Below are positions 1-11,689 of a stretch of 64,000 nucleotides of DNA, piece after piece (positions within the stretch are counted from its first letter, which is position 1; each line of letters starts with the position of its first letter). The position numbers and the translations under genes are program-made. This DNA comes from Trichobilharzia szidati (taxonomy: Eukaryota; Platyhelminthes; Trematoda; Strigeidida; Schistosomatidae), in assembly GCA_944472155.2 (NCBI GenBank), contig OX235271.1:85759256-85823255 (forward strand). The letters are read 5' to 3'. The notes below the pieces were generated by a model. The model was not told the DNA's origin. It did no database searches and saw nothing but the letters and a program-made list of their open reading frames with translations.

Positions 1-79
1 TATATATTTAACAGGAACAATGAAAGAAAAATAAATGACTGTCATAAATATATGCACTATCAATATGGTTCATTTGTAT

Positions 80-1225
80 TCATTATTATTATCATTATTA
101 TTATTTTTATTATCCCCTTGAGTTCCAAATGAAACATATGGCTTCAAAGGCACATCTACATTTAACCATGTTCTTAACTGTACTCTTCAGCTAACTCCAA
201 CATTGTTGTACACTTCGATCGTTGGAGACAGTCGGCTACAGGAAGCGTTCGACGTAGGTTTTGTGCTAGTTGGTACTCAAGAGTCAGTAAGGCGCATCTG
301 TAACCTTGGAGGAACTCATTACCCTTCTGAGATTTGAACCTGCGTCACCCAGTGCTGCAGTTAGAGACATTACCACTGAGCTATTTGGGCTCGCGATTGA
401 CCTCTTGTAGGACTGTAATGGATATTTTTGATTGGATGCTAGTCAGTAACTAGTGTGATGGGCACATTGCAAACTTGACTGATAGAATTCAATCTGCACT
501 AAAGATAGGACTTCACACATTCCACTAGTTACTGACTAGTGTTTAATCAAGAATAACCCCATGATTGCCAATAATATTTCACCTTCTCCCCACACAATCT
601 CTTCCATATCACGCTTAGACGCCTGACTCGTTTTCTTCGCATTCGGGTTCGACTCAAACGATGACCTGACGTGGAATGTCACTCAATGGTCTCTTCACAG
701 TATGTATCCAATCCATCTTCATTTTCTTTGGAAAGTTTTTTGAGCAATAGGTTTTTGGTTGATGCGTTCTCAAAGTTTCTTGATGTTTGTCCTTTCCGGC
801 TGACAGTCTGATCTTAAGTTTAGAGAGTAAATACCTGCTTATAAAAGTCTGTAGACACCTGCTGGAAGTGCTTTTTGTGACAAACCAAGTCTTTGATATA
901 TACAGAAGAACTGACTCAACATTCGTGTTGAAAATTGAAATTTTAGTTCTTTATGCTGAGTGCAGCACACTGTCAGAGTGACTTCACATTATTAAAAGAT
1001 TCATCTGGTCTTTTCGATTCTGGTTTGGAAATCCTCATTCATTCTGTGTGCCTGTAGTTGAAGCGATGCTTCCTAGATAAGTGAGGGAAGTAACCTCTTT
1101 CAAATTTCTCATGCCGATGGTGACTGGTGCTTGCTGTTGGTTGGTTGGTTAGTTGGTTAGTTATCTTCATCATCTCTGCCTTCTCCATGTTTAGTTGAAG
1201 TTCTTGTCTGATTAATAAATATGTA
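80..1225 (-). mobile_element. RTE-A non-LTR retrotransposon, 3' part, degenerate
   Basis: Minus-strand remnant of the RTE-like family that recurs at 5.3, 8.0, 21.8, 35.8 and 41.3 kb. An (ATT)n tract and the family's 3' terminus (complement of 'agccctatgttcc'-like sequence) lie at 80-205. The matching 3' coding part resumes at 541-1225. The two blocks are separated by a SINE-C copy. The frame is broken throughout, so no functional protein is expected. The family assignment rests on similarity among copies in this window and on the RTE-type reverse-transcriptase wording of the better copies. Confidence 0.7.
206..541 (-). repeat. SINE-C tRNA-like retroposon inserted in RTE-A
   Basis: On the minus strand it reads as a tRNA-like head (AGCTCAGTGGTAA, A-box like; GGTTCAAATCTCAG, B-box like), then a family-specific body that is shared with copies at 40.1-40.7 and 53.8-54.3 kb. 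The outer part at about 437-540 is itself an inverted repeat: 'ctagtcagtaactagtg' recurs in reverse complement about 85 bases on. It interrupts the RTE-A copy. Confidence 0.65.
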
Positions 1226-1239
1226 AAACTTGGGCACTG

Positions 1240-2460
1240 TGGTAGTAAGTTTATTAGATTTATCACACAGTGAAACAGTATTATTATTTACTGGATGACA
1301 AGGTTTCGAACGAAATTTATTATTGTTCAAAATCATTTCATCAATTACAATCACACAACTTCGAAACTTGAGTTTTATAGTTTCCTTTGTCCTCTCCTAT
1401 TTGTCGTCGTTGGGGTAGTAGAATTTTCCAGATATCTGGGACAGCTGTTGAATCATTCCTACTTCACGTGTTGGTTCGCAGTTGATTCGACAAACCTCCC
1501 TCCCCCGTGTGTCATTAAAAATAGGATTGGTGAAATGTTTAAGTGGCAGAGCACAAAAACTAAGTAGTATCAAGGAAAATCTAAGACAGGAAGTGAGGCA
1601 TATAAGAGAAGCTTTGAAACTTAATAATTATCCTGAAAAATTAGTCAGAAAATATGTAGGGAAATGTAAAAATAAAATCAATAATGATAGCAGTGATAGT
1701 GATAATAATAATAGTAATATTAATGACGACATGCACGTCAAATGTGCGCAAGACAACACCAACAATAAGGAATCTAAATCATCAGTAGTAATTCCATACA
1801 AGGAAGGAACCTCGGAAGCCTTACGCAGAATTCTTAACAAGGAAGGAATAAAAGTGGCTAGTGTTCAAACCACTCACAAACTGCGGTAGGAACAAGCTTT
1901 GTCAGTCCTGTGGAGCCTTTAAAACAAAACAATTTAGTTTATCTAATACCCTACCTGCATGATTTTCAGGCCAAATACATAGGTCAAAGTAGTAGAACAG
2001 GTGCAGTAAGTCAAACTGGCGGAACATAAAAACTTTGCAAAATCTACGTTAGTTCACTCGAATAAAATAAGAAATTTAGAGAATAATCCAGCTATACCAC
2101 TCACCACATGCAATTACTTACTACCATACAATAGGATGGATGGGATAGGATGACAGTTTTTTTTAACTGATATAGCAGGATGGAGGGACAGATTGATAAC
2201 GGAAGCTTTGTTTATCGAATCAACTGCGAACCAACACGTGTAATAGGAATGATTCAACACCTATCCCTGCCAGCTATCTGGAAAATTCTACTACCCCAAC
2301 GACGACAAATAGAAGAGGAGAATGAAAACTACAAGACTCAAGTTTCAAAGTCGTGTGATTATAATCGATATGATTATGAACAATAAATTTCGTTCGAAAC
2401 CTTGTCATCCAGTAAATCATGCTGTTTCACGGTGTGATGCATCTAATAAACAAACTAAAA
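1240..2460 (+). mobile_element. Penelope-like element fragment between inverted terminal copies
   Basis: The core (about 1,500-2,170) encodes a degenerate PLE C-terminal region, including EGTSEALRRILNKEGIKVA, the stretch just ahead of the GIY-YIG endonuclease in related copies. After that the frame has several stops. The core is flanked by two copies of the same roughly 260-bp sequence in opposite orientation (1,240-1,497 and 2,200-2,455). The arms share long identical runs such as 'aaatttcgttcgaaacctt' and 'attctactaccccaacgacg'. Family knowledge: PLEs are often flanked by their own terminal repeats in direct or inverted orientation. Confidence 0.75.
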
Positions 2461-2469
2461 TGGAATATT

Positions 2470-2700
2470 TTGTCTGGTTCACTAGTTTGCTAGTTTTCTG
2501 GCCGGTCATAAACCTATTAAAAAAGGGAACGTCGGGGGTGGGTGTAGTAACCCTACCTCGGAAAATCAATTCGTTTCCCTACAGAAACTTCAAAACACAA
2601 CAAAAATATAAGAACCAAACTTATTCCTCGGTGGAAGCGGAGAGATAGAATGATGCAGGCTAGTGAAAGCCTCCAAGAAACCAGTTAGCCGATATGTCTT
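2470..2700. repeat. Dispersed repeat D, unclassified
   Basis: It shares a block with 8,430-8,700 and 23,680-23,860: 'actagtt-gctagttt', then a degenerate run ending in 'ccycggaaaatcaat' and 'cagaaacttcaa'. It has no coding potential and no recognisable tRNA-like promoter. I do not recognise the family. Confidence 0.5.
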
Positions 2701-2924
2701 CTTTGGAAGAAAGCAAAAATAAGCATGGAGATGTAGTCATATTATTCATATATAATTACTTTTAAACACGTAAATATACAAATATCTGGACACTATTATT
2801 ATTATTATTAATACTGTTACTAATGATTTATTAGTTCTTTTAAACAATAACCGCTCACACATATATTGAGTAGTGAAATAACGGAGAAATAGTGATATTA
2901 TTTTTCAAGCTTTTTTAACTAATT

Positions 2925-3140
2925 ATTTTTCATTCCCTTGTGATCTTAGTGAAATATAGGGCTTCAAAATTTTACCTATAAATTTTCATTACTAGTGGTA
3001 AGGTTAATAGCCTCAAACACAACCTTCCGTCTTCAATGGTCTTACTGGATAAGCAGGAATTAGGGAGTGAATCAGTGGGGAATCAAGCCTGAACCATGTG
3101 CAGAATATGATTACCGAGAATTCTCCCACTGAACTACAGA
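2925..3140 (-). repeat. SINE-B1 copy, degenerate
   Basis: The minus strand carries a diverged tRNA-like head and a tail resembling the RTE-A 3' end (complement of 'cccttgtgatcttagtgaaatatagggcttcaa' type sequence at 2,934 onward). Compare the better copies at 28,033 and 45,885. Confidence 0.5.
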
Positions 3141-3177
3141 CTGCTATTTCATCAATAGTATTGACCGCTTCATTCAC

Positions 3178-3960
3178 ATTCTGGTTCCACTCGACAGCCT
3201 GATGTACAACGGCACTTCGTGGTCTCCTCAGAGTGTGTAGATTCCATCTATTTGCAATTATTAGTGTTCTCCGAGCTGGTTGGTTTAGTTGCGGAGCTTT
3301 TGTCGTCCTTCTAGGCATCATCTCCAGTGCAATATTTAGCATAAAGTGAAATGATTTAAATTTCTTCATGAGTGATATAACTGCGTCTCCCGGCAACCAT
3401 CTTTACATATGTATTGACCATTTTCTATTGACTTGGATTTTAAACTTTCTGGTCACCTGATTTACTTTTTATTAGTTGGCATATTTCGTTTATATTAACG
3501 TGTTTGTTAATTGCATATTCGTTTGAGTACCAGGCTTCTAGGAATTCCGTGGCTCTTTTGGTGTTTCCTCTGTCTAAGATTTTGACATTATCCCAATCAA
3601 AGTGATGTCCATAATTGTCTATATGCATTGATACTAAAGGATATATATCGTGTCTTTTCACAGATGATTTGTATTCTTGTATTCTAATTCGAAGGGGACG
3701 CCCACTTTGACCGATGTAATGCCTGTTGCAGTCCATACAATTTATTTTGTAAATGGTATTAATTTTATCCCCTTTTTCTGTTGGATCTTTCGGTTTGCAT
3801 AATATTAAATTAAGCAATTTACTGGCTTGTGTGCTATATCTATATCAAACGGTTTCAGTATTCTAGCTGTTATTTCAGAGATATTTCTCATGTATGTTAG
3901 GATGAATTCTCTTGTGGTCTTTAATGATATTTATGATGATATATATTTCATACTAAATAT
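3178..3960 (-). mobile_element. Penelope-like element, GIY-YIG endonuclease region
   Basis: An open stretch (3,817 down to 3,440, 125 codons) encodes a PLE C-terminal endonuclease. It has a cysteine pair in INCMDCNRHYIGQSGRPLRI, which matches the 'Y-IG' half of GIY-YIG with the downstream R-x-R-x-x-E/H pattern, then HHFDWDNVKILDRG and an EAW segment. Family knowledge: in PLEs this domain follows the reverse transcriptase and nicks the target. The PLE 3' tail continues to about 3,265. A short RTE-A scrap lies at 3,178-3,245. The reverse transcriptase is missing. The domain is close in sequence to the copy at 14,416. Confidence 0.85.
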
Positions 3961-4560
3961 ATGTTGAGTTCGTTAGCTGAACTCCTTGCTCCTTATCATT
4001 TTTATCTGGTCAACCATTTGATCCTCAGTATTTTTGGGAAGATTTTTGATTTTTGATTTTTGATTTTGATTTTGATTTTGATTTACAGCTTGATTCCACA
4101 CCGTATTTTCAGTACACGTGTGGAATTTTCAGCATGGATATCGGTAGCCCAAATTCAGGCCGACCATAGATATCGGGTGTGCGCCGGCAGGGGATCGAAC
4201 CCCGGACCATGTGCATGGTCGGCGAGGGTCCTAACCACTGTGCCACCAACGCTGCTGTTGATGAAAGCCTACATTAGCTTGCTGGAAATGCTTTTACCGA
4301 TGCGTACAAGCCTTTACACCATATAGAATCCCTGATGGATCTAATGTTAGTTATTTTCTCATTTTGCTGAGTACAATAGATTCTCACGCTGATTTTGAAG
4401 TAATGAAGGTCAGTCTTGATTTCCCGCTTCCTGATTGGCTGTGACATTTTCATCTATGCTGTTTTAGCCTATGGTTGAAACGATGCTACTTAGATAAGTA
4501 AAACAGAAGACTTCCTTTAGACGTCACCCATGGATGGTGATTGACATGTTATTTTTCTTT
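3960..4560 (-). mobile_element. RTE-A fragment split by a SINE
   Basis: Minus-strand RTE-A 3' coding remnants at 3,960-4,035 and 4,255-4,560, recognisable from the same blocks at 780-1,100 and 36,130-36,560. The frame is broken. A SINE-B2 copy is inserted between the blocks. Confidence 0.6.
4035..4255 (-). repeat. SINE-B2 tRNA-derived retroposon with (TTTGA)n-type tail
   Basis: On the minus strand it begins with a tRNA-like head (GTGGCACAGTGGTTAGGAC as the A-box region, GGGGTTCGATCCC as the B box). A body with 'gatatctatggtcggcctg' follows, then a tail 'ggtgtggaatcaagctgt' running into repeated AAATC units. This is a textbook tRNA-derived SINE layout. It is not a tRNA gene, because no anticodon arm of normal shape is present. 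Confidence 0.75.
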
Positions 4561-5330
4561 ATATAAAACAAAATTAAAAAGAAGTCAATAGGCTATAGAA
4601 CAGTCAACTATACAGAACTATTTCAACCAGGTTCACATCTCCACACAGAGATTTCAGAGACAATATATACATTATAGGATAAAACAGTCTAATATTTACA
4701 CTTCAATTTCCAAGCTTTTTCTCTTCTTCAATCTTCGCACCCCCGCCCCCGCCGGACTAGGAGCTAAAACAGATGGAATAAAGCTAATGTACCATTAGCT
4801 GGAGATTCCTTTTCATCATAAATAATTCTGCAGGACACAGAATACAAAAAATAGAGAGAGAGGAAAATAAACAAGAATTCACTTTAAAAGTTGTTTTAGT
4901 TTATGTAATTTAATCGTACAACAGGTGTTAAATGTAGTAAGGAACCTTCCAAGTATGCATTAAAATATCACTACATATAAATACACATATCTGTGCATAC
5001 AGGTAAAATAATCTTTCGAAGTAAACAGAGTATAAAGCGATGCATTTCAAATGTTTGAATTGTTACATTTTGCATTTAAAACTGTAAATGAAACAAGTAG
5101 TTTCAGGCGTCAGTTGATTTGTCCACCTTTAAAAATGTGAATATCACTAAACATTGTTAAATTGGCTGTTGGAAGTTTCACGAATCATAGTCGTTATATA
5201 TTTACACTCTGTACAACTGTATATAGTTATTACATTCACTTAGTTAAAAAACAGAAAGAAGTCGTATTTGCGAAAATACCTTGGAAAAAATTCACAGTTA
5301 GGTTAAATAAACTTTAACAGCATAACTGTG
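4560..5330. other. No gene recognised
   Basis: AT-rich sequence without a convincing open frame or a repeat seen elsewhere in the window. A GC-rich spot 'cccccgcccccgccgg' lies near 4,741. Confidence 0.4.
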
Positions 5331-6745
5331 TGGTGTTACATACTACTATTTTATGATTGGAAGAAAGGCTACTTATTTAAACTGCCAAAGAAAGGGGACT
5401 TAGGTCAGTTCAAGAACTGGTGCGGTATTATGCTCCTGTCTATCCCAAGCAAAATACTAGGCTGCATCATCCTGGAGAGAATCAAAAACGCCACCGTGGA
5501 TGAAAAGCGTCGACCGGAACAGGTTGGATTCAGGAGAAACAAGTCATGTATCGATCGAATCACAACACTACAGATCATCATTGAAGAGAGCTTGGAATGG
5601 CAATCAGCTCTCTATCTTAACTTCATTGACTTTGAAAATGCCTTCGGCAGAGTCGATCGAGAGGTGATTTAGCAACTACTTCGCTACTACGGGGTACTGC
5701 CAACAATTATGCATATCATTTAGCAGTTGTACGACAATGGTGCGTGCCAAGTAATCCACAACGGGAAACTCACGCAATCCTTCGAAGTGAAGACGGGAGT
5801 AAGACAAGCTTGCTGCCTACTGTCTCCAATGATTTTCGTGATCGCGATAGACTGGATAATGCGACAGACAACGGTGGGCAACAAGGAGACAGGCATAAAA
5901 TGGGCCCATACAAAAAAATGAAGCATCTGGACTTTGCCGATGATGTATGTTTGATTTCCCACAAACTCGAAGACGTGCAAGTGAAAAGCAATAAGTTAGC
6001 AGAAGAAGCATCAAAGATAGGACTTCAGGGGAACATAGAGAAAACAGAAGGGATGAAGATTCCTGGACGACAACAACAGACAACGATCAGGATAAATGGG
6101 AGGAACCTGAAAGAAACAACCTCTTTTACCTACCAACCTGGGAAGCATCGTTTCAACTACAGGCGGAACTGAAGAGGAAATCAAAGCGAGGATCGGGAAA
6201 GCAAAGCAAGCTCTCATTACTCTCAAGTCTGCTTGGAGATCAACAGCTTTCAGCATCGAAATGAAAATAAGATCCAGATTTTCAACTCCAATTTGAAGTC
6301 AGTGCTACTATACAGATCAGAGACTTGGTGCGTCACGAAGGGCGCCTTCATCAACAGCTGTCTTTTCTTAATACTCAAGATCAAATGGCCAGAAAAGATC
6401 AACAGTGGTGAATGATCTCTAGGAGCGAACCAACTCAACAGGAACCGATTGTGCAACAAATCTGTAGGAAGAAATGCAGGAGGATTAGCCATACTCTGAG
6501 AAGACAAACCATCAAGTGACATCACAAGACAGGCCATTGCTTGAGTGGAACCCGAACGGGAAGCGGCGAGTTGGTCGTCATTGCGAGGGTGACATGGAGG
6601 AGGTGATGTGAGGAGGAGATAAAAGCATGTGGGCAGATGTGGAGTCAGGTGAAAACGTTGTCAGAGAACCGAACGTAATGGAGACGTGCGGCTGAAGCCC
6701 TATGTTCGTCTAGGAACTAAAGGAGACAATAATAATAATGTGATG
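5330..6745 (+). mobile_element. RTE-A reverse transcriptase, 3' half
   Basis: Remnant of a non-LTR retrotransposon polymerase. 5,328-5,672 carries the fingers region (LPKKGDLGQFKNWCGIMLLS, then the QVGFRRNKSCIDRI and NFIDFENAF motifs). 5,727-5,921 carries TGVRQACCLLSPM. The catalytic loop reads FADD near 5,933-5,944 (usual form Y/F-A-D-D). The C-terminal part follows in shifting frames. It ends at about 6,700 with 'gaagccctatgttc' and an (AAT)n tail, which is the family's 3' end. Frameshifts and stops (for example after DREVI) make it a pseudogene. It is probably of the SR2/SR3/Perere-3 type, but I cannot assign the subfamily without a database. Confidence 0.8.
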
Positions 6746-7020
6746 ATTGATATGAGTAGTTGGATGCCACTCTCACATCAATCAGTAGTGCTTGGTAGAT
6801 ACATCAAAGTGATCCGAACACTGGACAGCTGGTTTCCCCAAGTAGCTAGCCAGATTTCGGGTAGTTTAAACCGATTTGTCTCCCTAAGCCCCTGTCGAAA
6901 TTGCTACACCTCTGATGACCTCGACCCCAAAGGAACGAAAGATCTGGCTAACAAAATCTACTGGCTGATGTGAATGACATCCAACTTACTCATACAAATC
7001 AATCAGTAGTATGTATCATC
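6745..7020. repeat. Dispersed repeat E, unclassified
   Basis: It shares a layout with 51,186-51,420: 'gtagttggatgccactc', 'caatcagtagt', 'agatacatcaaagtgatccgaacac' type blocks in the same order. It is non-coding in both places. The function and class are unknown to me. Confidence 0.5.
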
Positions 7021-7189
7021 ATATATTTATACCTACTTTCATGATTGCCATCTATGACATCAAGTAGATCGCATACGCATTGTCATCTGAGTCATTTTGA
7101 TTCTCTAAGGAAACTGTGGTGAAATTTCACACTGAAAACTGCAAATTAATTTGAAAATAGCAAATACTATTAAACTTTAGGAGATTGAA

Positions 7190-7440
7190 AAGGAACTATT
7201 TTGATGTAGTTGTGTTCTCTGAGCTAGCTAGATGGTTTATTTGAGAAGCTTTCATTTCCCTACTAGGCAGCATCTTCAACGCATACTTCAATATTATTAA
7301 GTGAACTTTTAGATTTCTCCACGAGTTTATTAGCCATCTCTCCTGGTGATCTTGAATGTGATTGGTTGTTTTTGTGCGTTTTCATACCCTCTAGGTACTA
7401 TACATGTTATGTACAAAATCAGTAACCAGATGTGGATTTG
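7190..7440 (-). mobile_element. PLE 3' tail fragment
   Basis: The minus strand matches the non-coding tail that follows the PLE ORF at 15,264 (blocks 'tgaagatg', GCC-TAGTAG-GG, 'aagcttc', 'agctcagagaacacaac'). The same tail occurs at about 3,265-3,400 and 47,100-47,230, always on the minus strand. Confidence 0.65.
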
Positions 7441-7970
7441 TTGAGGCTGAAATTAAGTTTAGCAACTAAGTTGAACTGAGTACTCTATTTAGAAGAAATG
7501 AAATTGATTTCAAAACTGGAAATGTGGAATGGTGGGACAGAAAGCAATTTTATGTGAGAAGATGCGTACTACAATAACCATTGATAAGGAGGTGAATGGG
7601 AAGCTCACCTTTAAAAAATATATTCAGAAACCTCCCATCCTGTTTATTAGGAAAGGTCATTTTTCCAGCTAAGAAACTCCAACTGGGTCTTTGCACATAA
7701 GGAGGTATTCAATTATGCGTGAACGACAAGTTGTTGTCTCACATGTATTGCTTCACTGTCAGTTCTTATAAAGTGAAATTCGTGGGTCCTAATAAGCATG
7801 TAATTTGTAAGCGTTCACACAATGTGTGAAATATTCGAGGTTGAAATACTCATTTCCACACTTTCACAGCCAATGACAAATTGTATTCTAAAGCTGAATT
7901 GAACTCTGTGTACAATAAAAGCTTGTTTATTCAATAAATAATTAACAATGAACATGATATGTAATTATTG
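7440..7970. other. No gene recognised
   Basis: Nothing convincing on either strand; AT-rich intergenic sequence. Confidence 0.4.
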
Positions 7971-8430
7971 TTATTCCATTGACCTCCTAGTGGAAAAAAA
8001 ATAGCTTCAACAGTACATCGCCATTTCAAACTGTTCTCTGCAGTCCTCTTTAGCTGGCTTCCTAATCGCCCATAAGCTTTCGTATCCTCCTCACTCGAAC
8101 TCCTTCACGTTACCCTTTGAATCTTACCCAATTCGTCGTTTCCCACTGGGGTACCACTTGAGGGTCCGGTCTTGTTCAAAACACTTCCATTTTCTTCTAC
8201 ACATTTTTTTCGACAACAGTTTGTCAATTGGTTCTTTCCCAGGGTTCCTTGTTGCTAATCCTGTTTGGTCATCTGATCATCGGAAAAGTCTGCGGTCTCT
8301 TTGAAATGCTTTCCGGGAAGCTCGCACCAAGTCTCTGAACCATATAGAAGCACTGATTTCACACTGGTGTTGAGAGTTCGAATCTTGCTCTTTACAGTGG
8401 GTGTAGCAGAATTCCACAATGATTTCGCCT
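7970..8430 (-). mobile_element. RTE-A 3' end fragment
   Basis: Minus-strand remnant containing the family's tail ('cctagtggaa...' complement) and the terminal coding blocks seen at 41,270-41,720. No usable frame remains. Confidence 0.6.
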
Positions 8431-8700
8431 ACTTTACTAATTCTCTAGTTTATCAGCCCGTCCTAAGCCCCGAAAAACAGGGAAGGTTTGGTGTAGGACT
8501 GGCAACTGGGAAAATCAGCCCAGTCACTATGATAACCTCGAAGAACAGCAGAAATGAACCCGATATATTGAAAAAGTTGTTTTTATGAAGAGCTTTCCCT
8601 TCATTTAGTCATATTGCATCACTCTTTCCTATAGAACTGCTCCCTATCCCATGATCCTACATTTCCGCTTTTGAAATAAAAGGTCAGTGGGCTGATCTCT
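8430..8700. repeat. Dispersed repeat D, second copy
   Basis: It matches 2,470-2,700 and 23,680-23,860 in block order. It begins at 'actaattctctagttta', abutting the RTE-A fragment. The region from 8,700 to 9,290 shows nothing I can name. Confidence 0.45.
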
Positions 8701-9365
8701 TGATGTGAAGAGCCTCAGTTTGATTCTTATTGAAATCATAGGTGAGTACTGATACAGAGTCTCAAACTAAGAAGAAATAACTGTCCAGTGATCCTTAGAT
8801 TTTAGTGACTCTCTAAGTGACTTCCCACTGGCGACAAAATTCCTACCAATACTAATTTTTACATAATATATTTGCTTTTCAATCTCTGAAAATTTATTTA
8901 ATCAAAAATTTAAATTTGGTTGATGTATTTTTGAAACTGTTGATTTCTGTTTCCTAGTAACTGGAATAGATTCATGATCACTGTATGGAACAAGTTTTGA
9001 GTGAATATCTACACTTTTACAACAAATAAAGCAGTCTACATAAAGTATTGATCGTTAAACGGTATCCTAGATTTCAATAGTTTAAAGTAAATAAATGCTT
9101 GTATGTAAAAAATCGTGAGTATGAGGTTCCGATAGACACGAGAGTTATCAGATTAAAAGCATCCATCTTTGAATAGTATTCCTACTACTTATACAACATA
9201 AGTAATCACGGATAAATCTGTCGAAGGATGACTGTGTTTCATTTTTACGTAGAGTTGTACCTCTTAAAATTATATTCTCGAAAGTTATTTTGTAGGGATT
9301 TGACTTGTCTTAAGCTTGCTTGGCCCAGGGGGATTGATATCAGTTAGAGAACCATTAAAAACCAA

Positions 9366-10148
9366 AGAGAAAAGCCCCATTTGGGCATTTAAAAAGAAAA
9401 GGGATTGAGTGAAGAAATATTTAGTTTTCAATTAGATCCTCATCTCTGGCTCTACTCTAATATAAATAATATTTTTAATACAATGTTTTTAATCCCTATA
9501 TGTTTCCAGTGGAACACATGGCTTCAAGCTAGAGTTCTGAAAATTCGGTAGCAGCGGTATTTATTTTTACGGGATGGAGTTGCTAGCCTCATGCCCAACC
9601 TTCCTTCTTTACCAGTCTTGTTAATGGCTTAGCGAGGTGGAGGTGTACGTTGGACGTGGATCGAAACCCGGACTACCTGCGCCGATGGCGAGCATTCTAC
9701 CGCTGTGCCACCAATGCACACTTTCAATACAATGTACAACATTATACCAATCAAGTGGCGATATGTTTGTTAATGATAATTAACGAAGAAAATTAATACA
9801 CACAATTAAAAGGTAGAAATGTAATGAAGTGTTACGTAATCAACTTGATCACACGCTTATTCCCCCTAATAACCCTTCATTTTTCCGAAATTATGCATTA
9901 TGCAATCCACATGTTGTAACCATTTCAACCTTTTACTTGTGTGTATAAATTTTCTTCGTTAATTATCACCCCATCGGCATACTGATACTGACTAATTATT
10001 GTTTACACACATAACAGTGCCACTTGATTGGTGAATTTTTGTGTATTGTAATAAAAATGCTATAAATATTAGAGTAGAGCCAGAGATGAGGAACTAATTG
10101 AAGAGTAGATATTTCTTCGCTCAGTTCTCTTGCTTTCTAAAAAAAAAC
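9366..10148. repeat. Inverted-repeat insertion with PLE-terminal-like arms
   Basis: The left arm (9,405-9,485 plus 9,735-9,835) is the reverse complement of the right arm (about 9,930-10,130). They share 'cctcatctctggctctactc', 'accaatcaagtggc' and 'taattaacgaagaaaatt'. The start of the arm resembles the element end seen at 11,740 and 44,050 ('cagtgaag...ttttc...aatt'), which lies beside PLE fragments there. It could therefore be a PLE end pair rather than a classical DNA transposon. Confidence 0.6.
9486..9725 (-). repeat. SINE-B1 with 9-bp target-site duplication
   Basis: The minus-strand copy has a tRNA-like head at its right end and a tail ('ctagcttgaagccatgtgttcc'-like) at its left end. 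It is flanked by 'aatacaatg' at 9,477-9,485 and again at 9,726-9,734. It interrupts the left arm of the inverted repeat, so it is the youngest layer of the nest. Confidence 0.75.
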
Positions 10149-10454
10149 AAGGATTACTGGACATCTGTCTCCTGCTAGTTTAGGATTGGTGGGTTCGGAC
10201 CCAGGACCTTCCGGTTACAAGGTAAGCTCGTAGACCATTCACAGCTACTGAGAGCCGACTCAACGGTGCATGAATTCTAACTTCTGCCAATTCGTGATTT
10301 TAACGCGACCACAAGCCAGTATTATCAATGAGTACCCAACCTTATGAACCCAAATGGTCACAAATCCTCACTAGAACTCTGGACAACCTTGTCCTGTAAT
10401 CACTCACTTGCAGGCATTAAATTGATTTTCAAAAGTTTATTTGTAGGGATTTTA

Positions 10455-11380
10455 CATGTTGTTTCAAGCTCGTATTGTTCAGTATAAAAATCTTGATCTA
10501 ACCTATTAAATCGTAATCTGTTCAGTAATAAGACAAATTTCATCAGTTATGATTGTTTTAATAGATCAATCTTCTCTTGTGTTCTTTAGTGGGACATTAA
10601 GAAAGTTCAAAAAGTCATTGAATTCTCCTTTGTAGGTGAAGTGGGTCTGAATTTTGAGCCATTTCAACGCTGCCGACCCTGTGCCTCACTCTTCATCTAC
10701 GAAGAAGTATACAATAATTCGCTGCAGTTATTATTATGTCAAACAAAAAATTTATTTTTGTTATTTCGACTGTTCACACTTTACCAGTTTAAGGTTTATT
10801 TGAAATTTCAAAGAGAAATTTCGCTATCATGGTTAATAGCAATTAAAAATATTCTTCATATCTTCTCGCCTGTAAAAATGGCTTGTTTTTGTCTACGAAA
10901 TAAAATTATTAATAGTGACAGATAGGTAAACACTTATGCACGGAACTGAAATTCACAAATCATTTTTATGGCTCTCAATTTAATGTATTTTTTTCCACTT
11001 ATATGAAATTTTAGTAATGGTTATGTTGAACCCAAATAGTCTGTTCCTGTTGACCAGTTGCTCAAGAAATGGGCTCCAGTTGCCCAGTAGATAATACCTT
11101 AGCATTTAAAACAATTGATCCAGAGTTCACCTTCCACCACCAATCACTGAGGACCACAGGCACATCCAGCTAACTAGTGCCAAACAGGGTGGGGTGAGCA
11201 TTCTGGTCTCCACTGTCAGTTACCAAAAGAGACTAATGAATCCCTATTATCATTATCACGAATCACTTAAAATAACAACTGTTCCCCAATTATTTGGCAC
11301 AAATGCAAACTAAGACTCCAAACTCTATCGACTGTTATCTTATTGTAAGCATTCAACCTCGAAAATTGAGAGCTATAATT
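10455..11380. other. No gene recognised
   Basis: One 94-codon open stretch (10,641-10,925, +) resembles no family I know and lacks clear codon structure. I see no repeat or RNA gene here. Confidence 0.35.
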
Positions 11381-11620
11381 TCCTCCTCCTAATCTGTAAT
11401 GACAGTCGTAGGACACTCGCCGATTATATATGTGGTCGGAGGTTCGATTTCCTGGTCGGTGGACATCTTTTCCTCCCCTAGCCAGTTGTAATTCCGATAA
11501 AAAGCGAAGATCTGGTGTGAGGCAAGCAACTCCACGCCGTAAAAAGCGCCACTTCAAAGCTTATGCTTGAAGCCATATGTTTCACTCGGAACCCAAAGGA
11601 ATATAATAAACAAATAATAA
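11380..11620 (+). repeat. SINE-B1 copy
   Basis: Diverged tRNA-like head (B box 'gaggttcgatttcc' near 11,445), body, and the shared tail ending in 'gaagccatatgtttcactcgg' followed by an (AATA)n-like tail. Confidence 0.65.
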
Positions 11621-11689
11621 ATAAATCTGTAATGACTCAAAAGCCCAACTCGTTGAGTTCTTCCGTCTAGTTTCTCAACAGTGTCAAAA

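Larger units (their letters stand above)
9290..10455 (-). repeat. SM-alpha-like element split by a nested insertion
   Basis: The 3' end of an SM-alpha-like element (9,290-9,365: 'ggattgatatcagttagagaacc') and its tRNA-like remainder (10,149-10,455: 'ggttcggacccaggacctt', 'taactt', 'gtagaccatt') are parts of one minus-strand copy. The intervening 9,366-10,148 is foreign. Similar short sequence at both junctions ('aaaaaccaaag', 'aaaaaacaagg') looks like a diverged target-site duplication. The ribozyme core is mostly deleted in this copy. Confidence 0.65.

Noticed and set aside
9366..10148. Classical DNA transposon with terminal inverted repeats
   Set aside because: There is no transposase, the arms are long and imperfect, and their start resembles sequence adjoining PLEs elsewhere; an inverted PLE-end pair fits better.
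10641..10925. Small host gene of 94 codons
   Set aside because: Non-canonical start, AT-driven composition, no family resemblance and no splice context.
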